A stretch of 64,000 bases of DNA, from positions 62,001-126,000 of the forward strand of contig JAFXVZ010000033.1 of assembly GCA_017534535.1 (NCBI GenBank), written 5' to 3'. The stretch is from Bacteroidaceae bacterium (lineage in GTDB: Bacteria > Bacteroidota > Bacteroidia > Bacteroidales > Bacteroidaceae). Position numbers and translations under genes: made by a program. The first letter of the stretch is position 1; every line of letters begins with the position of its first letter. Under the pieces are notes generated by a model that was not told the origin of the DNA, did no database searches, and was given only the letters and a program-made list of their open reading frames with translations. This document shows, one piece after another, positions 24,277-33,893 of the stretch.

Positions 24277-26312
24277 CGCTTAATACCGTTGCGGATTAAT
24301 AATGCGTCGATAGTAGGCTCTTGTCCTCTAAAACGTTTGTAGAGCGTCATGGGGTGTTCGGTGCCACCTTTCGACAGAATGTTTTCGCGGAATGAAGCAG
24401 CCGTGGTTTGATTAAAGATGCCTTGTTCCTTGAACAGCGCAAAGGCATCCGCATCCAACACCTCAGCCCATTTATAACTATAATAGCCAGCTGCATAGCC
24501 ACCAGAGAAGATATGCGAAAATTGTACGCTCATACACGTACCATCTACCTGTGGCATTATCTGTGTAGGTTGCCAAGCTTCTCGTTCGTAATCCATTACA
24601 TCTCCCTCAAAAACCTCTTTACGTGTGTACCAGGCCATATCCAGGAAACCAAAGCTTAATTGCCTCAAGCAAGCATAGCCCACGTTGAAGTTCTGGGCAT
24701 CGAAGATGCGCTGCACCAGTTCGTCTGGCAGCAGCTCTCCTGTTTTGTAATGCTTGGCAAAGGTATGCAGGAACTCTTTCTCCACTGCATAGTTCTCCAT
24801 AAACTGCGAGGGCAGTTCCACAAAGTCCCAATATACATTCGTACCGCTTAGGCTCTGATAGGTGGTATTGGCAAACATGGCATGAAGACTGTGTCCAAAC
24901 TCGTGCAAGAAGGTGTTAACCTCGCCGTGAGTTAGCAGGGCAGGCTTCTGTTTGGTGGGCTTGGTGAAGTTCATCACCAATGATACATGTGGACGGGAGT
25001 TCTCACCCGTTTTTCTGTCAATCCACTGCTCTTTATACGATGTCATCCATGCACCTCCCTGTTTGCCATCACGAGGATGGAAATCAGTGTAGAGTACGGC
25101 AAGGAAAGAACCGTCTTTGTCAAATACTTCAAATGCCTCCACGTCTGGATGATACACAGGAATGTCCTTGTTGGGCTTGAAGGTAATGCCATACAGGCGG
25201 GTAGCCAAACCAAACACGCCTTGCTTCACATGCTCCAGTTCGAAATACGGACGTAACTTCTCGTTATCTAAGTCAAACTTACGCTCCTTCAGCTTGTGTG
25301 CATAGTAGCCCAAGTCCCAAGGCATGAGCTCAAAGTCATCCCCTTCCAGTTCGCGAGCTAAAGACTGCATCTCTTCCAGCTCCTGGAGAGCTGTTTGTTT
25401 GTAAGCAGCCAGCAGGTCGTTCTCCAACTGATATACATGTTGCTTATCTTGTGCCATACGTCTTTCCAGTACATAGTCGGCGTAGGTGTTGTAACCCAGC
25501 AGCTGAGCCACCTTGAGACGAAGGTTCACCAGTTGTTTCACCACTTCAATGTTGTTATATTCATTGTTGTGGGTGCATCGTGTATGGTAAGCCATATACA
25601 GCTCCTGGCGCAGTTCGCGATGATCGGCATACATCATAAAAGGAGAGAAAGATGGCGCTTTTAGTGTAAATATCCAGCCCTCCAATCCTTTCTGTTGGGC
25701 TGCTTCTTTAGCTGCTTCAATGGCACTTTCTGGCAATCCCTGTAGCTGATTGGGATCTGTGAGGTGAAGCTGGTAGACGTTCGTCTCATTTAGCAGGTTG
25801 TTGCTGAACTGCAATGACAACAAACTCAGTTGCATAGTGATTTCACGGAAGGTAGCTTTTTGCTCTTCACTTAAGTTTGCTCCATTGCGAGTAAAGCCTA
25901 TGTAAATGTCCTCCAGAAGCTTTAGTTGCTCTCTATTCAACTGTTCGTTGGCCCTGTTGTCATACACTGCCTTGATACGTGCAAACAATTGCGGATTCAA
26001 ACTGATGTCGTTCTCGTGCTCGCTTAGCATAGGCATCAGTTTATTAGCCAAGTCCTGCAGCTTAGGATTGGTATTGGCACTCAGTTGGTTGCCAAACACT
26101 GTTGATACACGATTCAGCATCTCGCCCGATAGTTCGTATGGCTCAATTGTGTTGGCAAATGTAGGGATTTCAGGATTGTTAACAATAGCATCAATCTCAG
26201 CCTTTTGACGTGCCATACCCTCCACAATGGCTGGCTCATAGTCCTCCAACTTAATCAGGTGGAATGGCACTGTGCCATGTGGTGTGTCATATTTACTAAA
26301 AAATGGATTCAT
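24273..26312 (-). CDS. dcp: M3 family peptidyl-dipeptidase
   Basis: 679 residues, normal length for Dcp/oligopeptidase A. Zinc motif FLHEFGHSLHAMF (HExxH) at ~470 and the third ligand Glu in DFVELPSQFMENYA are intact, as is the substrate loop FSGGYAAGYYSYKW. It hydrolyses dipeptides from short-peptide C-termini; no signal peptide is visible, so the enzyme is probably cytoplasmic (many Prevotella copies lack one). First gene of the leftward series dcp-DUF4847-deaminase-S41-cyclo-ligase. Confidence 0.95.
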   Translation of the reverse strand: MNPFFSKYDTPHGTVPFHLIKLEDYEPAIVEGMARQKAEIDAIVNNPEIPTFANTIEPYELSGEMLNRVSTVFGNQLSANTNPKLQDLANKLMPMLSEHENDISLNPQLFARIKAVYDNRANEQLNREQLKLLEDIYIGFTRNGANLSEEQKATFREITMQLSLLSLQFSNNLLNETNVYQLHLTDPNQLQGLPESAIEAAKEAAQQKGLEGWIFTLKAPSFSPFMMYADHRELRQELYMAYHTRCTHNNEYNNIEVVKQLVNLRLKVAQLLGYNTYADYVLERRMAQDKQHVYQLENDLLAAYKQTALQELEEMQSLARELEGDDFELMPWDLGYYAHKLKERKFDLDNEKLRPYFELEHVKQGVFGLATRLYGITFKPNKDIPVYHPDVEAFEVFDKDGSFLAVLYTDFHPRDGKQGGAWMTSYKEQWIDRKTGENSRPHVSLVMNFTKPTKQKPALLTHGEVNTFLHEFGHSLHAMFANTTYQSLSGTNVYWDFVELPSQFMENYAVEKEFLHTFAKHYKTGELLPDELVQRIFDAQNFNVGYACLRQLSFGFLDMAWYTRKEVFEGDVMDYEREAWQPTQIMPQVDGTCMSVQFSHIFSGGYAAGYYSYKWAEVLDADAFALFKEQGIFNQTTAASFRENILSKGGTEHPMTLYKRFRGQEPTIDALLIRNGIKR

Positions 26313-26403
26313 TATTCATTTGCTTTATTAAGCGGCAAATATACACATATTTTAGCAAACTCGTGACAAATAAAGTCGTAAATAATATTAATGCGGGAAA
26401 ACA

Positions 26404-27705
26404 TTACCATTTTGTGTTGAAGATACGGGGTGTGATATTCAATGACACCCATCCCCACCTAAGGCTACCATCATTTGAAGCTCGTTTTAGTCGTTCCATC
26501 GTTTCCGTACCCGTCATGTAGGAGAAACCCAATGACAGGTTCACATCTTTCATAATGCGATAAGAAGCCTCCAACTCCAACTCGTGACCCAATGTCCTGT
26601 TCAAATCATTCAGACTGACAGCTGTGGCCAGATAATGATATGATGCACTGAGTTTCAATCCCTTCAAGGGCTGTACATGCCCACCGAAATAGAGATTCTG
26701 CAAGCCTGGTGTGAAGCCATTCACGTAGGTTGTCACATAGAAGAAATCCATCGCCCCATAGAACTTATGATGTGAGCCATAAACAGGGTTGAAGCCCCTG
26801 ATTACCTCGTGTCTGATCAGACCAATACCTCCCTTTGGCGGAATGGCAAAATACTTATCACCACTTAGATAATCATAGCCTGCCTCCAAACCAAAAATAG
26901 AAGAGGGGTCCATCGTTACTTTTGCACTGCCCATCCAAGCCTTGATCTTGCCTCCGTTCTCATTATGGCCTGTCTGACGATAGTAAGAGCCCTCAATGGT
27001 CCATAGCTTCGGACTGTATTTTATATATCCACCCCAAAGTTGTTGCCATTCAGTATGGGCATCCACTCCCTTCTGACCTCCCTGCATGCCGATGTTCATA
27101 AATAGAAGCGAGGCTCCCAATGGAATGTTTGGCACGTCATAGTGATACCACGCTGTGAGCATAGTCTTGTAAGGCACAGAGCCATTTTCGTAGTAGCTTG
27201 TTCCGGCATCTATATTTTCTGCATTTTGGTTATATCCCAAGAGTGCATGCAGCTTGTGCCCATGTCCTTCATAACCTAACTTCAATACATCATGTGACGT
27301 GCCCGCCATAGCCCAATCGTTAGGACCAATGATACGTTCGTCGTCATAAGACAAAACCTGACGACCCACTTGCATGAATAGTCCGCTCTTGGTAGCTACA
27401 CGTGCCCAAGCTTCATAAACATTGATGCTGCCCTTGCCGGACTGTCCCCATACACCAGAGTGCTGAATGTTCAGCTTTGCTTGCAGCTGAGTTCTGTCAT
27501 ATCCCAATACTAATCTGGAACGGCTCAGCAGAAAACTCGATTTGTCACCTTGTTTGTTGTCATCATCTCTAGGCAAGCCGCCATTGCGAATCTCTCCATG
27601 CGTTAGCAACTGAATATCAGCTGTCACATGGTTCTCTTTCTCAGTTTCCTGTGCAATCAAGTTTGTAGGAAGAGCTAACAATAATGTCAATAAAATTCGT
27701 TTCAT
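26404..27705 (-). CDS. Alginate-export-type outer-membrane porin
   Basis: 433 residues. Signal peptide MKRILLTLLLALPTNLIAQ, then a beta-barrel with alternating strands and many aromatic girdle residues. Marks of the alginate_exp domain: RLVLGYDRTQLQAKLNIQHSG, WARVATKSGLFMQVGRQVLSYDDERIIG and ASYRIMKDVNLSLGFSYMTG close to the C-terminus. In Bacteroidota such proteins are general porins of unknown solute; alginate itself is not implied. Stands alone; a TACCTTTG -7 box lies at 27744-27751 on the minus strand. Confidence 0.85.
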   Translation of the reverse strand: MKRILLTLLLALPTNLIAQETEKENHVTADIQLLTHGEIRNGGLPRDDDNKQGDKSSFLLSRSRLVLGYDRTQLQAKLNIQHSGVWGQSGKGSINVYEAWARVATKSGLFMQVGRQVLSYDDERIIGPNDWAMAGTSHDVLKLGYEGHGHKLHALLGYNQNAENIDAGTSYYENGSVPYKTMLTAWYHYDVPNIPLGASLLFMNIGMQGGQKGVDAHTEWQQLWGGYIKYSPKLWTIEGSYYRQTGHNENGGKIKAWMGSAKVTMDPSSIFGLEAGYDYLSGDKYFAIPPKGGIGLIRHEVIRGFNPVYGSHHKFYGAMDFFYVTTYVNGFTPGLQNLYFGGHVQPLKGLKLSASYHYLATAVSLNDLNRTLGHELELEASYRIMKDVNLSLGFSYMTGTETMERLKRASNDGSLRWGWVSLNITPRIFNTKW

Positions 27706-27860
27706 GGTTTTTGCTATTACTCGTTTATGTTAGTAATGCTACACAAAGGTATGGAAAAAGTGTTATATTACCAAGAAATATCAATAAAAAAGTCATAGAC
27801 TTTTGCCTCCTAACTCATAGGTTAAGCACTCGTAAGTCATAAGGTTTTGACCTGCAAACC

Positions 27861-28239
27861 TATTATTAATAGCTCATGCTACCGATTACTAATTGCACCG
27901 CTGACTTATTACTAATAGCTCGGTTTACCTATTGGTGATGACTTAGCAGCAAGTAGGACAAGAGGAAGCAAATGATACGTCAGGTGTCGCTTAATGACAT
28001 GCTTAGCGGTACCTGTTGACTTGCTTGAAGCGAATGCCTTGATTGCTTGAAGTAATTGAGCCTATTGCTTGAAGCGATTGCTGTAATAATCACGAGAATT
28101 TCGTTACCAAGTCTTCATTCTTCACATTGATAAGTGGCAGATATATAACGCAATACGAGGTGTCTTTGATGAGTGAAGACTTGCAGTCACATTTCCATTC
28201 TCTGCACATTACTAATGTATCGGTCTGCACATTACTAAT
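27861..28239. repeat. Intergenic stretch of short tandem repeats
   Basis: 27706-28466 has no gene. It holds three repeat sets: TATTAnTAATAGCTC at 27861 and 27907 (46 bp apart); TTGCTTGAAG at 28021, 28043 and 28065 (exactly 22-bp period); and TCTGCACATTACTAAT at 28201 and 28224 (23-bp period). ATTACTAAT also occurs alone at 27885. Units differ between repeats, so this is not a CRISPR array. No ORF, no promoter with two boxes. Confidence 0.6.
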
Positions 28240-28466
28240 CTCTTTGCCTACACATAAGTATATTGTAGGGCATCAACATAGCAATGTCTCAGCCAACAAA
28301 ATACTATGTTGTTGAAAATAGCACAGTGTTATTGCTTACTATTCAATTATTATTTCTATCTTTACAATTGATGGGGCTTCGTATTAGATACAGTTTCACA
28401 CTTACATATTGATATGAACAGTTCATAGCAATTTATCTAATTTCACCTTTTGATAGAAAGCAAGGG

Positions 28467-28584
28467 GGCAAGGCTTTCCAATGTGCTAATTGGTATATCA
28501 GCTCCGTCCTCAATGGTAATGAGCCCCGTTCTCGTTGCCATTGAGCTCCGGCTTGAGCGACACCTTGCTCCGAGCAGCCTTGCC
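28467..28584. other. Cluster of nested inverted repeats
   Basis: GGCAAGGCT (28467-28475) pairs with AGCCTTGCC (28576-28584). Inside are CCAAT/ATTGG (28478-28493) and a 15-bp stem CTCAATGGTAATGAG (28509-28523) / CTCGTTGCCATTGAG (28531-28545) with two non-Watson-Crick positions. The whole ~118 bp could fold into one multibranched structure. It lies outside the gapA terminator, so it is not part of the gapA transcript. A structured RNA or a small non-autonomous repeat element are both possible. Confidence 0.45.
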
Positions 28585-28630
28585 TACACCTTATTTATAT
28601 ATAAGGGGACAGAGAAAGGAATAAAAGAAA

Positions 28631-28657
28631 GAGCCGCTCAGCAATGCTGAACGGCTC
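28631..28657 (-). terminator. Terminator of gapA
   Basis: GAGCCGTTCAGC / GCTGAGCGGCTC (minus strand) with loop ATT, one G-U pair, followed by TTTCTTTTATT leftward. Confidence 0.9.
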
Positions 28658-28688
28658 AATGTTTTAATTGCAAGACTTTGGAGCGGTA

Positions 28689-29717
28689 TTATTTCAGCTC
28701 TGCCAAGTACTTGATAGTGCGAACCATCTGAGAAGTGTAAGAGTTCTCATTGTCGTACCAAGAAACAACCTGTACCTGATAGGTATCGTCGTCGATCTTA
28801 GAAACCATAGTCTGAGTTGCATCGAACAGTGAACCGAACTTCATACCGATAACGTCTGAAGAAACGATCTGATCCTCGGTGTAACCGAAGCTCTCAGTAC
28901 CAGCAGCCTTCATAGCAGCGTTGATACCTTCCTTAGTAACATCCTTACCCTTAACAACAGCTACCAAGATAGTAGTTGAACCAGTAGGAGTAGGAACACG
29001 CTGTGCAGAACCGATCAGCTTACCGTTCAGCTCAGGAATAACCAAACCGATAGCCTTAGCAGCACCAGTTGAGTTAGGAACGATGTTCTGAGCACCAGCA
29101 CGGCTACGACGCAGGTCACCCTTGCGCTGTGGGCCATCCAGAATCATCTGGTCGCCAGTGTAAGCGTGGATAGTTGACATGATACCGCTTACGATAGGAG
29201 CGTACTTGTTCAGAGCGTCAGCCATAGGAGCCAAGCAGTTAGTGGTGCAAGATGCAGCAGAGATAACTGTGTCAGCAGGAGTCAGAGTCTTGTGGTTAAC
29301 GTTATAAACGATAGTAGGCAGGTCATTGCCAGCAGGAGCAGAAATAACAACCTTCTTAGCACCAGCTGTCAAGTGAGCAGAAGCCTTCTCCTTAGAAGTG
29401 TAGAAACCAGTGCACTCCAGAACTACGTCAACACCCAGCTCACCCCAAGGCAGCTCAGCTGCATTAGGCTTAGCATAGATAGTAATCTCTTTACCGTCAA
29501 CGATAATAGAGTTGTCAGTAGCCTCTACAGTGTGCTTGTTCTCACCAAACTTGCCAGCGAAACCACCCTGAGCGGTGTCATACTTCAACAGGTGAGCGAG
29601 CATCTTAGGACTTGTCAAGTCATTGATAGCTACTACTTCATAACCTTCAGCCTCGAACATCTGACGGAAAGCGAGGCGACCGATACGGCCAAAGCCGTTA
29701 ATTGCAACTTTTGTCAT
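28689..29717 (-). CDS. gapA: Type I glyceraldehyde-3-phosphate dehydrogenase
   Basis: 342 residues. NAD-binding [11 protein letters not shown] at the N-terminus, catalytic Cys in [13 protein letters not shown] at ~155-165, [13 protein letters not shown], and the late [17 protein letters not shown]. Normal length for bacterial GapA. Codon use looks strongly biased, as in highly expressed genes. Single-gene unit with its own terminator; the divergent neighbour is mscL. Confidence 0.97.
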   Translation of the reverse strand: MTKVAINGFGRIGRLAFRQMFEAEGYEVVAINDLTSPKMLAHLLKYDTAQGGFAGKFGENKHTVEATDNSIIVDGKEITIYAKPNAAELPWGELGVDVVLECTGFYTSKEKASAHLTAGAKKVVISAPAGNDLPTIVYNVNHKTLTPADTVISAASCTTNCLAPMADALNKYAPIVSGIMSTIHAYTGDQMILDGPQRKGDLRRSRAGAQNIVPNSTGAAKAIGLVIPELNGKLIGSAQRVPTPTGSTTILVAVVKGKDVTKEGINAAMKAAGTESFGYTEDQIVSSDVIGMKFGSLFDATQTMVSKIDDDTYQVQVVSWYDNENSYTSQMVRTIKYLAELK

Positions 29718-29800
29718 CTTTTTTGTTAATTTAAAAGGTTTATTATATTGTTACATCTTAATTTTTTAGGCCAAATAAAAAAATATTCCCTTTAGCGGTG

Positions 29801-29808
29801 CAAAATTA
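29801..29808 (-). promoter_or_regulatory. -7 box of gapA
   Basis: TAATTTTG on the minus strand, 84 bp upstream of the start codon; no TTTG at the -33 distance. The divergent mscL has TATATTTG at 29823-29830. Confidence 0.45.
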
Positions 29809-29869
29809 CAAAAATCTTTTCATATATTTGCATCTTAGAAGCTTATTAATTAATAAAAAACTTTAAATT

Positions 29870-30304
29870 ATGGGATTTGTTAAAGAGTTTAAGGAATTTG
29901 CCATGAAAGGCAACGTGATGGACATGGCTGTCGGCGTGATCATTGGCGGTGCTTTTGGCAAGATTGTTACCTCTATGGTAAACGATGTACTGATGCCTAT
30001 CATCAGCCTGTGTACAGGTGGTTTGGACTTTACTAACCTGTTTGTGAACCTCAGTGGTAGTGAGAAGTATGAAACTATTGCTGCAGCTAAGGAAGCCGGT
30101 GCTTCTGTATTGGCTTACGGTCAGTTCATCCAAAATATTGTGGATTTTCTGATTGTAGCAATCTGTATCTTCTTGATGATTAAGGCTGTAAACAAGATGA
30201 ACAAGAAGAAGGAAGAAGCTCCTGCTCCTGCACCAGAACCTCCTGCACCAAGCAAGGAAGAGGTGTTACTGACTGAAATTCGTGATTTGCTGAAGAACAA
30301 GTAA
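29870..30304 (+). CDS. mscL: Large-conductance mechanosensitive channel
   Basis: 144 residues. MscL family: N-terminal amphipathic [22 protein letters not shown]1 [29 protein letters not shown]2 [23 protein letters not shown], and a C-terminal charged helix ([14 protein letters not shown]) after an unusual Pro/Ala-rich linker [10 protein letters not shown]. Forms a homopentameric tension-gated pore that relieves osmotic downshock. Confidence 0.96.
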   Translation: MGFVKEFKEFAMKGNVMDMAVGVIIGGAFGKIVTSMVNDVLMPIISLCTGGLDFTNLFVNLSGSEKYETIAAAKEAGASVLAYGQFIQNIVDFLIVAICIFLMIKAVNKMNKKKEEAPAPAPEPPAPSKEEVLLTEIRDLLKNK

Positions 30305-30360
30305 ATTTGTTCGTAAGGGTGGAAAAGTTATACCTATTAGTGCCGTAAGCACGTGTGAAA

Positions 30361-30387
30361 TCAGGCAGGGGGAATACCCCTGCCTGA
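30361..30387 (+). terminator. Hairpin downstream of mscL
   Basis: Perfect 11-bp stem TCAGGCAGGGG / CCCCTGCCTGA with loop GAATA. Only a weak T-run follows (ACTTCTATC). Confidence 0.65.
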
Positions 30388-30483
30388 CTTCTATCATCCC
30401 TTAGGTGTTTTTTTCAAATTTCTTGTAGTTTTCTGTTAGTTCCTTGCGTCTAAAGGACAAAAGAACTTAATGAGAAATGATGT

Positions 30484-30960
30484 ATGGAATCATTGGAAAC
30501 TAAATTTGCGGAAATGGTGAGGGAGCATAAGAGCACAATATTTACGGTGTGCTTTATGTTTTCTAAAGACCAGGACGAGGTAAACGACCTGTTTCAAGAG
30601 GTGCTCATCAACCTATGGAAAGGCATTGGGAATTTCAAGGGCGAGAGCGACATCAAGACATGGATCTACCGCGTTAGCCTTAATACCTGCATCTCGTTTG
30701 AGCGGAAAAAGAAACGAGATACTTTGCCGCTGGATATGGATGTGAACTTGTATGAGGAGCGGGATGATGATACCCGTCAAATCAAGATGCTCTACAATCG
30801 CATCAACAAACTTGGTTTCTTTGACAGGGCTATCGTGTTGCTGTGGCTGGAGAACCTGAGCTATGACGAGATAGCTGCCATTACGGGCATCACGGTGAAG
30901 AATGTTTCCGTACGTCTGTTTCGCATCAAGGAACAACTGAAAAAAATGTCTAACGATTAA
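30484..30960 (+). CDS. ECF-type RNA polymerase sigma factor
   Basis: 158 residues. Region 2 with DQDEVNDLFQEVLINLWKG (~28-46) and TWIYRVSLNTCISFERKKKR, region 4 with LSYDEIAAITGITVKNVSVRLFRIKEQLKK. This is the usual short ECF length. No anti-sigma of the FecR or zinc type is next to it; instead a four-TM membrane protein gene follows 9 bp downstream and is probably co-transcribed, so that protein may be the signal receptor. Confidence 0.92.
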   Translation: MESLETKFAEMVREHKSTIFTVCFMFSKDQDEVNDLFQEVLINLWKGIGNFKGESDIKTWIYRVSLNTCISFERKKKRDTLPLDMDVNLYEERDDDTRQIKMLYNRINKLGFFDRAIVLLWLENLSYDEIAAITGITVKNVSVRLFRIKEQLKKMSND

Positions 30961-30969
30961 TACTTTTGC

Positions 30970-31626
30970 GTGATGGAAAACAACAACGAATTTGAAGAAA
31001 TGCGTCAGCAAATCAACCTCTTGAAGGGTAAACTCGACGACCAGCAGATTGTGAATGACAACATCATTCGCCGTGTGATACAGGAAAAAGTGGATACTAT
31101 CCATAAGGTGGGATGGCGAGTGGTAATGTTCGGCATACTGGAGATACCACTGGTACTATGGGTGTTTAGGGAACTATGTGGATTCTCGTGGATGTTTTGT
31201 GCGATTACGGCTCTGTATGTGTTGGTTACCGTGATCTTTCAAGTCTGTTTGAATATGTCATTGCAACGTCAGATTAGGCCTAACGATAACTTGTTGGCAG
31301 TAGGCAATCAGTTGGTGAGTCTGAAGAAACGCAATGTGAAACAACTTTATTTCTCCCTGCCTTTCTCTGTGCTGTGGACTGGCTTGCTGATTTGGGAGGC
31401 TTACAAGAATCAGACTTTCCCTATGGATTTCGAGACATTTGTGTTCATCGTGATCTTTGGTGTTGTGCTGGGACTGGTCATTGGCTTAACGGTTTTCTTC
31501 AAGCGCTATAATGCGATGAAGGATGTCATCAGTCAAATTGAAATGTTCTTGCCAAAGAAGAGTCAGATTTGGCAGGAGAAGCTGAACAATGCCATTGATA
31601 GCATTGATGAATATGCGTCGGATTGA
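30970..31626 (+). CDS. Four-TM membrane protein paired with the ECF sigma factor
   Basis: 218 residues. A cytoplasmic N-terminal coiled-coil-like stretch (EFEEMRQQINLLKGKLDDQQ, ~5-40) is followed by two TM pairs (~50-100 and ~130-185) and a cytoplasmic tail. The family is not recognised with certainty; similar sigma-linked membrane proteins are frequent in Bacteroidota. An anti-sigma role is inferred from the 9-bp spacing only. Confidence 0.7.
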   Translation: MMENNNEFEEMRQQINLLKGKLDDQQIVNDNIIRRVIQEKVDTIHKVGWRVVMFGILEIPLVLWVFRELCGFSWMFCAITALYVLVTVIFQVCLNMSLQRQIRPNDNLLAVGNQLVSLKKRNVKQLYFSLPFSVLWTGLLIWEAYKNQTFPMDFETFVFIVIFGVVLGLVIGLTVFFKRYNAMKDVISQIEMFLPKKSQIWQEKLNNAIDSIDEYASD

Positions 31627-31647
31627 TGATTGAGAGCTTAACGTTTA

Positions 31648-31693
31648 TTCCTCACGAGAGAAATATTTATCCTTCGTGAGGAATTATTTTTTT
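31648..31693 (+). terminator. Terminator of the sigma factor operon
   Basis: TTCCTCACGA (31648-31657) pairs with TCGTGAGGAA (31674-31683), then TTATTTTTTTTT. Confidence 0.88.
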
Positions 31694-31759
31694 TTCTAAT
31701 GTGTAAGTGGTATGAGATTTATTATTAAATTTGCAGCAATTTTAATCAAATACCACTAA

Positions 31760-33307
31760 GTGATGCAACAAAAGATAGTAATTCTTGACTTTGGCTCGCA
31801 AACCACCCAGTTGATAGGCCGTAGGGTGAGGGAGATGGATACATTTTGCGAAATCCTGCCATACAATAAATTTCCACTTGATGATAATAATATAATAGGT
31901 GTAATCCTGAGTGGATCGCCTTACTCAGTGTATGACGAAGAGGCCTTCCGTGTGGACTTCTCACAATTTATCGGTAAATACCCTGTACTGGGTATCTGTT
32001 ATGGTGCCCAACTGATGGCTTATACTTATGGAGGCAAGGTGGAGCCAGCAGGTAGTCGTGAGTACGGACGTGCTCATCTGAAATACTATGAGGCTGATAA
32101 TCCATTGTTCAAGGGTTTCGTGAAAGATTCTCAAGTGTGGATGAGCCATGGCGATACCATTACTCAGTTGCCTGAGGGTTTTCATACTATTGCATCTACT
32201 GAGCAGGTGAAGAATGCTGCCTATACTAATCCCAACAAGCGCATTTGGGCAGTGCAGTATCATCCCGAAGTGCATCACTCTTTGCAAGGATTTCAGTTGC
32301 TTAAGAACTTTGTAGTAGATATCTGTGGTAGTAAACAGCAATGGAGTGCAGCATCGTTTGTGGAGACTACTGTCATGGAATTGAAGGAGCAGTTGGGCAA
32401 TGACCGAGTGATATTGGGTTTAAGTGGTGGTGTAGACTCTAGTGTGTGTGCCACTTTGCTAAACCGTGCCATAGGAAAGAACCTAACCTGTATATTCGTG
32501 GATCATGGTATGCTCCGCAAGAACGAATTTGCCAAAGTAATGGAAGCATATAAGGGTTTGGGATTGAATGTGGTAGCTGTGGATGCCAGTGCCAAATTCT
32601 TTGCTGACTTGAAAGGAGCTACCGACCCCGAGACCAAACGCAAGATTATTGGCCGTGACTTTATAGAGGTATTTGATGCAGAGGCACGCAAGATAAAAGA
32701 TGCCAAGTGGCTAGCGCAAGGGACTATTTATCCAGACCGCATCGAAAGTCTGAACATTACAGGCAAAGTCATTAAGAGTCATCACAATGTGGGTGGTCTG
32801 CCTGAAGAGATGCATCTACAGTTATGCGAGCCTTTGAAATGGCTGTTCAAGGACGAGGTGCGCAGAGTAGGGCGCCAGTTGGGTATGCCAGAACGCTTGG
32901 TAAAACGACACCCATTCCCTGGACCAGGATTGGCAGTGAGAATATTAGGCGAGGTAACACCTGACAAGGTTAGGGTGCTGCAAGATGCTGATGATATTTA
33001 TATTGAGGCTTTGCATAACTATGTATGTGATGATGGCGAAACCTTGTATGATAAGGTTTGGCAAGCAGGCACCGTATTGCTGAGTCCTGTTAAGAGTGTG
33101 GGTGTGATGGGTGATGAACGTACATATGAGAACCCTGTGGCACTGCGTGCCGTGACCAGTATGGATGCCATGACAGCCGACTGGGCACATCTACCTTATG
33201 ACTTCTTGGCAAAGGTGTCTAATGACATTATTAATAAGGTGAAGGGTGTGAATCGAGTATGTTATGACATCTCCTCCAAGCCACCTTCGACCATTGAGTG
33301 GGAATAA
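31760..33307 (+). CDS. guaA: GMP synthase (glutamine-hydrolysing)
   Basis: 515 residues. Amidotransferase domain (~1-190) with nucleophile Cys in [11 protein letters not shown] and the HPE of [13 protein letters not shown] pyrophosphatase domain with the PP-loop [16 protein letters not shown] (~220); dimerisation domain ending with [12 protein letters not shown]. Converts XMP to GMP. A TAAATTTG box lies at 31726-31733. Its last 46 bp overlap the opposite-strand Crp-like gene. Confidence 0.97.
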   Translation: MMQQKIVILDFGSQTTQLIGRRVREMDTFCEILPYNKFPLDDNNIIGVILSGSPYSVYDEEAFRVDFSQFIGKYPVLGICYGAQLMAYTYGGKVEPAGSREYGRAHLKYYEADNPLFKGFVKDSQVWMSHGDTITQLPEGFHTIASTEQVKNAAYTNPNKRIWAVQYHPEVHHSLQGFQLLKNFVVDICGSKQQWSAASFVETTVMELKEQLGNDRVILGLSGGVDSSVCATLLNRAIGKNLTCIFVDHGMLRKNEFAKVMEAYKGLGLNVVAVDASAKFFADLKGATDPETKRKIIGRDFIEVFDAEARKIKDAKWLAQGTIYPDRIESLNITGKVIKSHHNVGGLPEEMHLQLCEPLKWLFKDEVRRVGRQLGMPERLVKRHPFPGPGLAVRILGEVTPDKVRVLQDADDIYIEALHNYVCDDGETLYDKVWQAGTVLLSPVKSVGVMGDERTYENPVALRAVTSMDAMTADWAHLPYDFLAKVSNDIINKVKGVNRVCYDISSKPPSTIEWE

Positions 33308-33756
33308 TTGGCCATATCCCATATTTTTTGCTCCATCTGTTGTGAGTGCCAGCATACGATGTTTAGATAATTGATTCTAAAAACATCGTCTTTCAGTAGG
33401 ATGTCCTTCACGGTATCCTTGCCAATGGTCATAATGTCCACGGTTGTTAGGGTGGTATAGGTCGAGCGATAAACAGTGTCCATTCCAAACATTGAGCTGG
33501 GTTCTATAAGATAAGGGGCAGGTAAATGCTCAGATACTTTGTAAGTGGAACTCCCATGGCTTTGAGTGACCTTTTCCACATTGCCTTGCAAAATAAAAAT
33601 TAAGCTATCGCATACCTGGCCACTCTCGACTATCACCTTTCCAGGAGCCTTCTTTTCGAAGTGGAGCACGGCCTTGTCTAGGATGGTTGTGAGCTTCTGG
33701 GTACTGATGCCCTGGAAAAGCGGTAAAAGCAGAATGGTGTTAAACATTGATTTCAT
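33262..33756 (-). CDS. Crp/Fnr-type cyclic-nucleotide-binding protein lacking HTH
   Basis: 164 residues. Residues ~10-120 form a CRP-like sensor barrel ([53 protein letters not shown]) and the start of the dimer helix ([18 protein letters not shown]). The protein then ends within 14 residues, where family members carry a C-terminal winged HTH of 60-80 residues. The end overlaps guaA on the other strand. It could therefore be a truncated regulator or a sensor-only protein. Confidence 0.75.
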   Translation of the reverse strand: MKSMFNTILLLPLFQGISTQKLTTILDKAVLHFEKKAPGKVIVESGQVCDSLIFILQGNVEKVTQSHGSSTYKVSEHLPAPYLIEPSSMFGMDTVYRSTYTTLTTVDIMTIGKDTVKDILLKDDVFRINYLNIVCWHSQQMEQKIWDMANYSHSMVEGGLEEMS

Positions 33757-33893
33757 ATTACATATTATAACTTTCGATGAGCAAATTTAATAATTATTGT
33801 GGAAAAGTGTGCGCTTTTACCATGGAAATTATGTGTATTTCATAAATATTCACTAAATTTGCGCGCTTAAACTTTAATTAATACTGAATTGAT

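Noticed and set aside
28021..28086. Three evenly spaced TTGCTTGAAG repeats as a mini CRISPR array
   Set aside because: The period is 22 bp with only 12 bp between conserved words, the words themselves are 10 bp, and no cas gene is in the window.
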